From Cymbomonas tetramitiformis (Eukaryota; Chlorophyta; Pyramimonadophyceae; Pyramimonadales; Pyramimonadaceae), in assembly GCA_001247695.2 (NCBI GenBank), contig LGRX02027780.1, positions 1-64,000 on the forward strand: a DNA stretch of 64,000 nucleotides, given 5' to 3'. Positions 10,966 to 19,535 of the stretch are shown one piece after another. A model generated the notes under the pieces. The model was not told where the DNA came from, ran no database searches, and saw only the letters and a program-made list of their open reading frames with translations. Both the position numbers and the translations under genes were made by a program. Every line of letters begins with the position of its first letter. The stretch's first letter is position 1.

Positions 10966-11199
10966 ATCTTAATAATCTCATTGTATCATGCTGCCATACG
11001 AAGGTTCTGTCCACACCGGGGGAGGGGGAGCGGCAAGCATCGATTGCTCCTCCGAGGCTTCCCGGGAAAGTCTCCAAGAAGAAAGTTTCACACCGACGAG
11101 CGTGTCGTCAAGGATGCTTCGAGTTGTGCGACTGATCTAGCACTTTGCACTTAGCACAGCTTCGACTCGGCGGAATCTCTACGTGCCACGAAATGTTGG

Positions 11200-11838
11200 T
11201 CACGCGTACCACTCCGGTCGCCCCAGAGCGAGCAAGCCATCCGCGTAAGCGAAAACGCTCGCTCGAACGACGTGCGTCTCACCGTCCAACGCCGCCGCGC
11301 CCCCTTGCTCCAGAATCTCGCTCAGCTTGTGGGTTTCGACCGAAGCCGGTCGCAGCGCTGAAGACGACAACTGCTCCGAGCGGCGCGTCAGAATGAGCGC
11401 GAAGCACACCAGGAGCGCCGCGCGCTCGTCCGCATCCCAATGGTCGAGGAAGCATGGCCGTCCGGCCAGTCGAACGCACAGAGCGCGATCCTTGCACAAC
11501 TCCGCGTAGAACTCCAACTCCCGGGACAGCGACCGCGACATGCGCGTGTGAGTCCGCGGGTCGCCGATGCCGCGACGGCTCTCGTACATTCGCCCGTCCT
11601 CCAAATGGCGCAGCGTCCGGCTCATCCGAAGCATCTCGCCGCTGAGGTCGCCGGTGCGAGGATCCAGGAGGCGTTGAGCGGTTCGCGGGGAGATGTGCTT
11701 GTGAACCGCGCGCTTCGCCCGCGACGTCATCCAAGGGTGCGAGCCGTTGTGCCCCTTCGCGCAAGCCATCTCGAATCTCGCGCGGCCGAACTTCGGCGAG
11801 GAGGCCCGAAAGGCGAGGACTTTCGATCGTCCGGTCAT
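11200..11838 (-). CDS. Hypothetical protein, 212 aa, basic N-terminal half
   Basis: Not recognised. The N-terminal half is rich in Arg, Lys and Ser; the C-terminal half looks helical and includes a hydrophobic stretch around LLVCFALIL. The ATG at 11838 overlaps the stop of the upstream OTU-type gene in an ATGA arrangement. A TATA-like stretch (11891-11900) lies about 55 bp upstream inside the end of that gene, so it may have its own promoter. No catalytic motif is visible. Confidence 0.6.
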   Translation of the reverse strand: MTGRSKVLAFRASSPKFGRARFEMACAKGHNGSHPWMTSRAKRAVHKHISPRTAQRLLDPRTGDLSGEMLRMSRTLRHLEDGRMYESRRGIGDPRTHTRMSRSLSRELEFYAELCKDRALCVRLAGRPCFLDHWDADERAALLVCFALILTRRSEQLSSSALRPASVETHKLSEILEQGGAAALDGETHVVRASVFAYADGLLALGRPEWYA

Positions 11839-13334
11839 CGAAGCGTGAAGCAGGTGCCGCGCTTCGGTGAATGTTTTTTAGGTACGGAGATCATATAATA
11901 GCTCGTGGGTAGTTGAAATATGCTAGAAACCCCATCCTCCTCCTCCTCCTCCTCCTCCTCGCCAAGCGGTATATCTATTCTTTCGGGAACTACTTCCCAA
12001 CCTATTTTTTTCAAGCAATCGCTCAAAACTTCGTTGTTCAAACCGCACATACAAATCGCAAGGAATATGTGAATATGGGCATCATCATCAATTTTATCTT
12101 TAATTTCGTCGACAGTGTATTTTTTTATACGTAGGCCGAGTGCGCTCATACTTGCTAGAGTACCTCCGTTGGGTAAAAAATGTTGCACAAGTTCCTCAAA
12201 AGACGGAATGGCCTTCTCGGAAATATAAAAAAGGCTCGTTTTTCCGTCAAAGAGGTGATAAATTGAAAAGAATACATCAAGCGATAGCGTAGCCGGTTCT
12301 ATAAGCTTTTGCTGGGGGTATTTTTCAAGAAGGTCCATAAATATAAGTTTTCCTCCGTTGCAGAGAGCTTTCCGTATGCCTCTGAGCGCCGGCGTCAACA
12401 TTTCGTCCGATCCGTCGGTTCGGTTGAATCGAACCAACGTCATACAATCGATGATCACCAAATCGTAAGTTCTGTTGTAAAATTTGTACTTTTTAGACTC
12501 CCAATCGAACATATCTGGATTTATTTTGATTGTCACGTTATTCGTCTTTCGCTCTGAGTCGGAAGAGGGTGATGCGTCAGTCACGCAAGCATCGATATAA
12601 AGTTTGTTTCGAGACGTGTCGGTAGGGCCGAATAGGCGAAGAAAATTGTCGATTAATTTCTTCTCAGAATTCTCAGATACTTCATCCGCAAGTGCGGTAT
12701 ACCGACTTGTGGTCACCACAAGATAAACCTTGAGCGTGCGTTCGTCCCGCTCGCCCTCGGAAAGGAACGGAGGCGTGCCATCCTCGTCGTCATCGATGAC
12801 GATCGGTTCCGGCGAAAGGGGAACGAGCAGGTCGAAATGTTGATCGGGGTAATGATAGAGATAGATCGTTTTGCGTTCCAAGAGGGATTCGCTCGAGAGC
12901 GTCTTGTCGGACGCGTACATACCTATCGGCGCACGTCCAACAGAGTCAAGCTGACTTATGACGATCACAGCGTAATCCGTGTGAATCCGTGTGAAGCTTC
13001 GTATGGCCCAATCATCACCGAAGCACGCGTCCGCTTTCATCCTAGCTACGTCGATAGACATCAGCCATCCAAATTCATTCACGCGCTTCAACATTTTGTC
13101 TTTGAAATCGTCGACACCGGCGTACGTTGTCGAGCTGGCGGTACCCTTCCCTTCATTCCGATTGTACCCCTCTAAAAGAGCGTGATAAAGACACTTGCCG
13201 TCTCCTTTAATCTGTTGCAATTTCAACGTATCGTGAAGTTTCTTCCCGACGTGGAATTTGAAATCGCCAGCGTTCAGTTTTTTCACCTGGCAGTCCTTCA
13301 TGTGGAATTCCAAGCACTGCGTCGTCGTCATCAC
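11835..13334 (-). CDS. OTU-type cysteine protease fused to a methyltransferase-like region
   Basis: The N-terminal third matches the OTU deubiquitinase pattern: GDGKCLYHAL at residues 44-53 (Asp45, nucleophile Cys48) and a later HYPDQHFDLL with likely catalytic His166. OTU enzymes remove ubiquitin from target proteins. Residues ~200-460 resemble a Rossmann-fold methyltransferase: YDLVIID (290-296) followed by a helix and NGGKLIFMD (326-334). The glycine-rich SAM-binding motif I is not clear, so activity is uncertain. A run of Glu near the C terminus is encoded by a (CTC)n-type tract at 11937-11960. The start (two ATGs) lies 41 bp downstream of a TATATATA box. The OTU call is fairly firm; the second domain is inference. 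Confidence 0.7.
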   Translation of the reverse strand: MMTTTQCLEFHMKDCQVKKLNAGDFKFHVGKKLHDTLKLQQIKGDGKCLYHALLEGYNRNEGKGTASSTTYAGVDDFKDKMLKRVNEFGWLMSIDVARMKADACFGDDWAIRSFTRIHTDYAVIVISQLDSVGRAPIGMYASDKTLSSESLLERKTIYLYHYPDQHFDLLVPLSPEPIVIDDDEDGTPPFLSEGERDERTLKVYLVVTTSRYTALADEVSENSEKKLIDNFLRLFGPTDTSRNKLYIDACVTDASPSSDSERKTNNVTIKINPDMFDWESKKYKFYNRTYDLVIIDCMTLVRFNRTDGSDEMLTPALRGIRKALCNGGKLIFMDLLEKYPQQKLIEPATLSLDVFFSIYHLFDGKTSLFYISEKAIPSFEELVQHFLPNGGTLASMSALGLRIKKYTVDEIKDKIDDDAHIHIFLAICMCGLNNEVLSDCLKKIGWEVVPERIDIPLGEEEEEEEEDGVSSIFQLPTSYYMISVPKKHSPKRGTCFTLR

Positions 13335-13743
13335 GATCTGAAGCGCCGACGGCGTCCCCTCGACAAGCCGCTTTTCGGCCGCTCGTATATATACAGCGTC
13401 CGCCGCAGAGCCTCCTCGCTAGCGCTCGCTGGCTCCGTTTGGCGTGCTTTCGCTTTCGGAACGAATGCCTCGAAGCCTCGCCTTGAGATCTCGAACAGGA
13501 TGGAGGAATGGTGGACACGGTCAAACTTTGGAAAACTGTCTGCCGCACAAGTGCGCCACCGCCTCGCACGTTGGGAGTGTTCGTCCAAGTACAATACGGG
13601 CATACGACAGATGCCAGTCCGTCGGAGTCAGGATGCGCACGAATGATGGTAACCTTGAGCGCATTCCATTCTCGATCTGTACCTTCAAATCGCGAAGTGG
13701 CAAGCGGCTTTTTCAAGCGAGGATGCGAAATCGTTGTCCCCAT
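13207..13743 (-). CDS. Possible small zinc-ribbon-like protein
   Basis: The N-terminal ~100 residues look protein-like and hold a CPYC motif; the rest is very basic and runs over the OTU gene's TATA box and first codons in another frame. A good minus-strand TATA box (GGTATAAAAGG, 13823-13833) lies 80 bp upstream of the ATG. The overlap with the neighbour's promoter counts against the full length, so it may end earlier, be spliced, or be spurious. Confidence 0.25.
   Translation of the reverse strand: MGTTISHPRLKKPLATSRFEGTDREWNALKVTIIRAHPDSDGLASVVCPYCTWTNTPNVRGGGALVRQTVFQSLTVSTIPPSCSRSQGEASRHSFRKRKHAKRSQRALARRLCGGRCIYTSGRKAACRGDAVGASDRDDDDAVLGIPHEGLPGEKTERWRFQIPRREETSRYVEIATD
13386..13393 (-). 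promoter_or_regulatory. TATA box of the OTU-type gene
   Basis: TATATATA flanked by G and C, 52 bp from the first base of the OTU-type gene at 13334. Confidence 0.6.
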
Positions 13744-13822
13744 ATTTCGGCGTGGAAATAAGAGACCTTGCTGCCTTCAAAAAACATGTTTTGTGATTGT
13801 GGCAACTCCGTCTTACGTTACG

Positions 13823-13833
13823 CCTTTTATACC
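13823..13833 (-). promoter_or_regulatory. Candidate TATA box, minus strand
   Basis: GGTATAAAAGG read on the minus strand, upstream of the weak reading frame starting at 13743. It is the only classical TATAAAA seen here; the others are TATATATA. Confidence 0.35.
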
Positions 13834-14029
13834 GCCGAACCAAGCCGGACGGTTAATCTCATCATCCACATCGATCTTCGCATCTTCTTCGTACCGAGGG
13901 ATTCGTACAGATATCGGCCACGGTGCGAACAAGGACTCGGCATGCATAAATACGCGTCGAGGTGAAAAGGTTGTCATCGCCCTTGTCGTGACGACGACCT
14001 TCTCGCTCGCGGCTCCCAACGGTGAGACG

Positions 14030-16561
14030 ATGTCGATCGCTCGTCCGAACAGCTCCTCCGGCTCGGCGCACGAGCCGGTGGCATGGCGCATGCCTTATGT
14101 GACCAGCGGCGACTTGCCCTTCGGAGATCGGTTCGTGCAGCAGGTGCGAAACGGGTCGCGCAATCGACGCTGCATCCTGGCGTTGGCTTTGCGAGAAGCG
14201 CTGCGCGATACGCTCGAGCGCAATATCGAAAGGGATGCTCGATTCAAACCTTTTTATCATGTCACATCCATCCACGGCTGGCATTTACTTCACCTGCTTC
14301 AGATGCTTCGGCAAGCGATGCCGCGACGCGACGGAGGCCTATATCCGATTGCTACAGACGTATGCACATATATTTTGATGTGCTCGCGTTCGATCGCTTC
14401 AAAAGAAAAAAAAGAAAAAGAAAAAACCACGCCCGTTGGGCGTATGATTCCGATCGCTTCAAAAAGCGTCGTACTGTCTCCCACTTGCTTTCGTTATATG
14501 AACCAGCAATGCGTGGCAAATATCCCTAGAAGGGAGCAGATATTCGAAGAGAACAAAGCCTCCGATGACTATAATGAACATTCTTTCGATGCGTTCATCG
14601 AATGGCTAAAGCCGTCTTTCAAGGATTTCAAGGAGGAGGACGAAGATGGCAAAATCGACAACTTGCTCATGCATTGTACCACGCCGGGGCATATATTCTT
14701 TGCGCATTACAACATCAATAGTAAGAGCCTTCACGTGTTGAATTACGGATCGACCGGATACGTCACAACGAACAAAACCGATTCAGATGACCCGAATGTT
14801 ATTGCGTGTCGAATCGCGAAAATATTGAGACACTTTTTCGATATTCCGGAAGAAATAAAGATTTACGTGTACGCGGACACTTTTGGTATCAAACGTATGA
14901 CGAGCGATCTACTGGACTCCATAGAAGACGGAACGCACGCGAAGAACGTACGCGATATTCGAAGGCTGTCCCAACCGAAGAATATCCGTATATCGTATCG
15001 TATAATACATCCACAGATGGTTGGCAACTGTTGGGAGATATGTCTATACCACACGGAGGCCTTCTTGGAGCGTCCGTGTATCTACATCGAATCGAAGGCT
15101 AATTCGTTCACCACACACGAAGCGGTTCAACACCCCGCGATAGCTTATTGCGAACTTTTCCTGGATGATACGTACGAAGCGAGTCGGGAGTTGTTAGATT
15201 TGCGTTTCGGAAAAGTCACTATGGATTTTCCGTCGAACCTTCGACGGCATCGTCGACTTTGGCGACGCGTATTTGACGCCAGCGTGCCACCGAAAGCAAG
15301 CGTCGATACCGGGATGACGGAAACGTCGGAGGGAGCGGAGTATCCGGACGATCTCGGTCTGGACTCTCGACAGATAGCCGTTTTGCTGGAAATCGGGCTA
15401 CGCGTTCGAAAAAACTGGATCCAACAGAATTCTCCACCGGCTGGATCCGTACGCCGCGTCTCTTTCGACCGTCTCTTAGCATCGATCAGGGTACGGCTTA
15501 AGACAAGACGCACGTCGAAGGAGCAATCCATCGAGCTGCGCGATGCTGCGAATGCCGACCACACGCGGTCGAATTGTGCGCTGGTGCCCGTTTTCGGAAC
15601 CCCGGAGTGCGAAAAACTGTCGGAATGGACGTTCAATACGGTCCACTACCGCAATACCATGTACCGACACGTCGTCCGCTTCGCCTACAAAGAACATCCC
15701 GATATTAACAATTTCTACGACTCCATTCTGGTTGTGAGCACGCAACTCGCGCACATCCGCGGATACGTTGTGTTCGCAAAATTTAAAAACAGGGACGACG
15801 CGTCTTCATTCCTCTTTTTAAACGATGCGCCGAGAAACAACTTTGATCGCTTCTTCATGGAGCACGACAGCCGCATCGTCGTGCATCTCGTAAAAGACTC
15901 CGATATGACTCTCTCGTTGTCGCCGATCTTGCAGCCGGGGTTCTCGGAGATCCGCACCGACCACGCCTACGAGCTCTCTATAAACTTCGAGGATGGAGTC
16001 CCTGCTTTGAAATCAATGAAGAAGCAGTATCCGCTCGCATCGCAAACTCTCACCGAGGACCCGGTGATCGAGCCGACATCGTCCATGGAACTCGAGGAAC
16101 CGACCTTCGAAGTGAAGGGCTCCGAAGATAGGTTGTCGGAGCACAACCATATCCGAATAAATTTAACCGGCGCTTGTGATCAAGCTCTCTTCGTATTCGT
16201 GAAGTATCGGTTTCGCTCCGCGATGTGGGAGCTGTTGGCGGTACCCAGAATATCTTCAGGGTCCACGTACAATCCGTTTGTGTCGTTTCCGTTTTATGAC
16301 GCAAATCACGCAGAGAGCGTTTATCAGCTCTTTATATTAACGCGCGAGAATCAGACCGTGCACGTAAATCTGCCCGTACTAACCGAGGATCACAAGGTAC
16401 AGAGACATCCTTTACCTCACGTTGGAGCTCTGTACGAAGTGCGCATACAGAGCCTGCGTGTCGATTGGAATCCGGCATCGCTCTCCGTGGAAGAGATCAC
16501 AGCCTTGTTCGAACTTACGCAATCGGAGGGATACACTGTAAGGAGCCACATGGAAAACTGA
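14030..16561 (+). CDS. Large orphan protein with a possible cysteine-peptidase-like core
   Basis: Not firmly recognised. The frame is open from before 13508, but coding-like sequence begins near the ATG at 14030 (843 aa). A later ATG at 14498 gives 687 aa and is the safer minimum. Just after 14498 come a stretch around GHIFFAHYN and, about 130 residues on, HPQMVGNCWEICLYH. A His region followed by Gln-x4-Cys recalls C48/I7-type cysteine peptidases, which cut ubiquitin-like proteins or viral precursors; this is a weak analogy. The rest has no visible motif. A short repeat element at 14391-14464 is inserted in frame (60 bp, 20 codons) between the two candidate starts. Confidence 0.6.
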   Translation: MSIARPNSSSGSAHEPVAWRMPYVTSGDLPFGDRFVQQVRNGSRNRRCILALALREALRDTLERNIERDARFKPFYHVTSIHGWHLLHLLQMLRQAMPRRDGGLYPIATDVCTYILMCSRSIASKEKKEKEKTTPVGRMIPIASKSVVLSPTCFRYMNQQCVANIPRREQIFEENKASDDYNEHSFDAFIEWLKPSFKDFKEEDEDGKIDNLLMHCTTPGHIFFAHYNINSKSLHVLNYGSTGYVTTNKTDSDDPNVIACRIAKILRHFFDIPEEIKIYVYADTFGIKRMTSDLLDSIEDGTHAKNVRDIRRLSQPKNIRISYRIIHPQMVGNCWEICLYHTEAFLERPCIYIESKANSFTTHEAVQHPAIAYCELFLDDTYEASRELLDLRFGKVTMDFPSNLRRHRRLWRRVFDASVPPKASVDTGMTETSEGAEYPDDLGLDSRQIAVLLEIGLRVRKNWIQQNSPPAGSVRRVSFDRLLASIRVRLKTRRTSKEQSIELRDAANADHTRSNCALVPVFGTPECEKLSEWTFNTVHYRNTMYRHVVRFAYKEHPDINNFYDSILVVSTQLAHIRGYVVFAKFKNRDDASSFLFLNDAPRNNFDRFFMEHDSRIVVHLVKDSDMTLSLSPILQPGFSEIRTDHAYELSINFEDGVPALKSMKKQYPLASQTLTEDPVIEPTSSMELEEPTFEVKGSEDRLSEHNHIRINLTGACDQALFVFVKYRFRSAMWELLAVPRISSGSTYNPFVSFPFYDANHAESVYQLFILTRENQTVHVNLPVLTEDHKVQRHPLPHVGALYEVRIQSLRVDWNPASLSVEEITALFELTQSEGYTVRSHMEN
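14391..14464 (-). mobile_element. Short SINE-like element, copy A
   Basis: A 46-bp insert is flanked by perfect 14-bp direct repeats (CGATCGCTTCAAAA at 14391-14404 and 14451-14464). On the minus strand it ends with ACGGGCGTGG followed by a T-rich tail of TTTTTTC/TTTTTC blocks. It is the shortest of three related copies and lies in frame inside an open reading frame. Confidence 0.55.
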
Positions 16562-16758
16562 TCGATACGAAAGGGGCGCGCGTGGTTTCGCCTATTCGGG
16601 TCGGTCATTTGCCTGCTCACAAGATATTAACAGTGGGAAAAAACGGCGACAGCGGGTACCTCAAACATCATTTTCCCATGTATGCCGCCGATCGACGACC
16701 GACTGAAATAAACATCGACGTTCCATCCCACGATCGCCAGGTCGCACAAAAGCCTCAT

Positions 16759-17505
16759 ATGCCACCGAAACGCAAGGCGAACGACGTAATGGCCGTCGTC
16801 ACCGCGAGTGTGAAGCACACGCCTGGCCCGAGTGTCGCGGTTCCCCCTTGGGTTTGTGCATGCGTGGATTTGATGGGGGAAGTGTTTTCGGAAACGACCG
16901 ATCTCGAGCCGGCCGCCGAACTGAGCAGTAGCGCCTACCGACTCCGAGTGTATACTCGTTCGGTCAAATCCCATATCACGCTTTTCGTTCGTGTAGACGT
17001 CTTGTTGGAATCCGGAACCAGTTGGCTTTATGAGGACGTCTTTGCGTTTGCGGAAGTGACACGGCTCATTCCAACGTTAGGTCTCGTCGAGAGCTGGTTC
17101 GATAAGTACGAAACCGTCACGATCGGCGGACATTCCATCGGTGCGATGGTCGCTCAACAGTTTTACGAGCGCTTCGAGCGCTTCGAGAAAGTCTTTGTGT
17201 ACGGATCCGGGTTGTATCGACCTGTCTCAAATAAGGATAAGAAGTCATACTCATCGGATCGCCAATTCTTTGTGTACGCCCTCTCCGATGAAACCCGTGA
17301 CCCGAGTTTCGAAGTCGACGGCACCGACATATCGAGCATGCGTTTGATAGGATTGCGCTTTCTGTTGGAGAATGGAGATGTGCTCCCCGCGACTCCAGTT
17401 CTGGCAAGAAAGGCGGCGGAGTATATGCCGGACAATCGACTGCAAAGAGGGTCACACTACGTGCAAGCGCTGAAGACCGGAATACAACGAGAACGGTCTT
17501 TTTGA
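16759..17505 (+). CDS. Lipase-like alpha/beta hydrolase
   Basis: A 248-residue protein with the nucleophile-elbow motif GGHSIGA (Ser126) after a hydrophobic strand, typical of class 3 lipases and related serine hydrolases. A late GSHYVQAL is a candidate catalytic His. Such enzymes cut acylglycerol or phospholipid esters. No signal peptide is evident; the N terminus (MPPKRKAN) is basic. The frame is open upstream into the preceding gene. I chose the ATG at 16759; one at 16678 is also possible. It may help with membrane breakdown or lipid supply, which is inferred. Confidence 0.6.
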   Translation: MPPKRKANDVMAVVTASVKHTPGPSVAVPPWVCACVDLMGEVFSETTDLEPAAELSSSAYRLRVYTRSVKSHITLFVRVDVLLESGTSWLYEDVFAFAEVTRLIPTLGLVESWFDKYETVTIGGHSIGAMVAQQFYERFERFEKVFVYGSGLYRPVSNKDKKSYSSDRQFFVYALSDETRDPSFEVDGTDISSMRLIGLRFLLENGDVLPATPVLARKAAEYMPDNRLQRGSHYVQALKTGIQRERSF

Positions 17506-17575
17506 GTTCTTTCGCTTGTCGATATCGTGAACAGACGGAGAGGAAGACGCACGCACGATCGTTCCTTGCACCGAT

Positions 17576-17600
17576 TTCTCTTTCTCTCTCTCTCTCTCCC
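17576..17600. repeat. (CT)n tract
   Basis: Nearly pure CT run about 70 bp after the lipase-like gene. Confidence 0.8.
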
Positions 17601-17633
17601 CGAGGAGGAACCGGTCGAGCGATAGCCCGTACG

Positions 17634-17807
17634 ATGTACACAAAAAGGTTGGAATCAATAAAGTTCGCCGACTTTTTACGCGCCTGGGTAATTGCGCCGA
17701 CTTTCGAGGGTTTTGTTGATAAGGTGTTGTGTGCGTACGATACGTTCACACAACTCTTTAAAAGGATAAATGGTGCCTCGCTTGCTAATTTCCAAAATGA
17801 GCTTTAA
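17634..17807 (+). CDS. Possible 57-aa protein
   Basis: ATG-started frame of 57 codons with helical, mixed-charge composition, after the (CT)n tract. An AATAAA-like hexamer overlaps its start. No motif or clear promoter, so this may be chance. Confidence 0.2.
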   Translation: MYTKRLESIKFADFLRAWVIAPTFEGFVDKVLCAYDTFTQLFKRINGASLANFQNEL

Positions 17808-18226
17808 AACACGAGAGTCGCGTAAATTCGCTGCGCGACAATTTGAACGCCTTGCATGGTTGGGAAGGTAAATGTTACGAAAGAATCAAAGGTAGCAGAG
17901 AATTCAAGCGACGTGTCCACCCACCGCACTACACACATTCGCGGAGCATCGTCAGCGTTATGAAATAATAGATGTCGATGTATAAATACAAAGGCAGTTA
18001 CAACCAACCAAAATGCGTACATAACCCGATGTCGATACCACGACAAATAGAGCAACCCGTTTCCCAGGGCGAGGTACTCCCCCCATTGATGGAGCACAAC
18101 AACCGCCAAATAATGGCGGATATGGTAGCTCCCGTAATGCTCATTAACGAACACGCCATCAACAAACGTTTTGATTGCTAACGTGCCTATCCTGTTCGTG
18201 AATGAATTGGCCGCTGTTTCCAACAA
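17804..18226 (-). pseudogene. Remnant of a four-helix membrane-protein paralogue
   Basis: The minus frame has no ATG near its 5' end, yet encodes hydrophobic segments resembling the first half of the membrane protein at 27322: a helix, then HLLFHNADDAPRM (compare HYLLHDDSETERM), then LEFSATFDSFVTF (compare FEFYIRMTTFVTGF). It stops before the second helix pair. It looks like a truncated copy. An internal ATG at 18022 could still give a 72-residue one- or two-helix protein. Confidence 0.35.
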
Positions 18227-19401
18227 ACCAGACCTTCGCGCTCGCGCTTTTGAGCGGAGCGGTCGGCCTCTCGCGCTTCATCCCCTTCCGCCGAGGCAGG
18301 CCCGTCGGGCTTTCCGGATCCAAGCGACGCCTGCTCGAGCTTCGCGAGCGGTGCCTGACCTCCCATCCCGACGTATCGAGCGGGGCGGCGTGGTTCGCCA
18401 CCGAGTCGGGGCCTTCCGCGTGTTTGCGGTACCTCCGAAGCGGGACGGGCGACGGGAAGCCGACGTTGCTGCTGCTGCACGGCGCGCACGCCTCCGCCGT
18501 GGCCCTGCTTCCGCTCATCGACGCCGTCCGCGCCACGCATCGCGTCTTCGCGTTGGACCTGCCCGGATGGGGCGTCAGCGACGCCCTGCGCGGGACGGAC
18601 GTCGACGGCCGCACCGACGCCGTGGTGGACGCCCTTCGCTGGTTCGTCGACGCGGTCGTACGGGTCGACGAAGCGCCCATCTCGGTGTACGCGCACTCCC
18701 TCGGAGCTTACTACGCGCTGGAGCTGGCTCGAAGGTACCCCGAGGCGGTCTCCGATCTGGTGCTCGCCTGCCCTGCCGGGCTCTTTTCTACGCTGGGCAC
18801 CTCCGGCGCCTACTGGGCGCTGCTCTTCGCCACCTCCGCGCACCACCGGCTGTTGCGCGCTCTGCGATGGTTCGTGGTGCCCCTCGTCGAGGCGTGCGCC
18901 CGAGGCCCCGAGGCTCGTTTCCGCGCGCGTCTGGCGTGCTCCGGTTACGAGGGCGCGAGCATGCTGGCCGAGCACATCCGCTTCGACCCTCGCAACGCGT
19001 CGTGGAGACGTCCGAGTCTGGAGGCCCTCAGCACCGTGAGAGCGCGAACGTCGCTGCTTTTCGGCGAGCGCGACGGGCTGATCCCGGCGCACCAAGGCGA
19101 CGCCCTGCTGCGCCTGTCGAAAGGCGAGCTGCACTGTCGCTCCCTGCGCGAGGCGCCGCACTGCGTGCACGGCGACGACCGCTCCGTGTCGGAGATCGCC
19201 CGAGTCATCGAGGACCGGGAGAGTCGGCGGGCGGCTCCCTCGAACATCGCGAGCATCGCCGAAGGAGCTTCTCGGTTGAAACGGAACGGGGCGCACGCCC
19301 TCGGAGCCTCCTTCGACAGGCGCATCTCTCTAGCTCGGATCGTTCACGTCTACGAGATCATGCTCGACGCGCGGTTCGATTCGGACCTCGTGCAACCGTA
19401 A
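18202..19401 (+). CDS. Alpha/beta hydrolase (ABHD-like)
   Basis: A 399-residue serine hydrolase. It shows LLLLHGAHAS (oxyanion region, ~89-98), YAHSLGAYYAL with nucleophile Ser166, GERDGLIP with Asp291, and a His at 320 or 323 (EAPHCVHGD). The order and spacing match ABHD4/5-type and bacterial alpha/beta hydrolases, which act on lipid or ester substrates. An N-terminal hydrophobic stretch (~10-27) could be a membrane anchor. The gene is clearly more GC-rich than its upstream neighbours, which may indicate recent transfer. The ATG at 18202 gives a complete fold. It is the second hydrolase within 1.5 kb. Confidence 0.8.
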   Translation: MNWPLFPTNQTFALALLSGAVGLSRFIPFRRGRPVGLSGSKRRLLELRERCLTSHPDVSSGAAWFATESGPSACLRYLRSGTGDGKPTLLLLHGAHASAVALLPLIDAVRATHRVFALDLPGWGVSDALRGTDVDGRTDAVVDALRWFVDAVVRVDEAPISVYAHSLGAYYALELARRYPEAVSDLVLACPAGLFSTLGTSGAYWALLFATSAHHRLLRALRWFVVPLVEACARGPEARFRARLACSGYEGASMLAEHIRFDPRNASWRRPSLEALSTVRARTSLLFGERDGLIPAHQGDALLRLSKGELHCRSLREAPHCVHGDDRSVSEIARVIEDRESRRAAPSNIASIAEGASRLKRNGAHALGASFDRRISLARIVHVYEIMLDARFDSDLVQP

Positions 19402-19450
19402 ATCCGTGTACAGAACTCGCAACGGTTCGATCGCTTTAGTAGCATGCCGG

Positions 19451-19456
19451 TATAAA
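19451..19456 (+). promoter_or_regulatory. TATAAA box of the probable oxygenase gene
   Basis: TATAAA 80 bp before the ATG at 19536. The reading frame is open upstream through this box, so the box argues for the later start. Confidence 0.45.
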
Positions 19457-19535
19457 TGTGCGAGGCGCACCTACGTCCGGAGTCGGTCGTCCGTGCGACG
19501 CCCGTGCAGATCGCCCTTCGCTTGAGGTTTTCACA

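Noticed and set aside
13862..14284. Minus frame opposite the 14030 gene
   Set aside because: Composition becomes Arg-rich and random; no promoter or motif.
14405..14450. Bacterial-type terminator hairpin in SINE-like copy A
   Set aside because: The stem is imperfect in copies B and C and the flanking direct repeats indicate insertion.
14083..14529. Separate plus frame over the 14030 gene and SINE-like copy A
   Set aside because: Very basic Ser/Arg composition; the overlapping frame is more protein-like.
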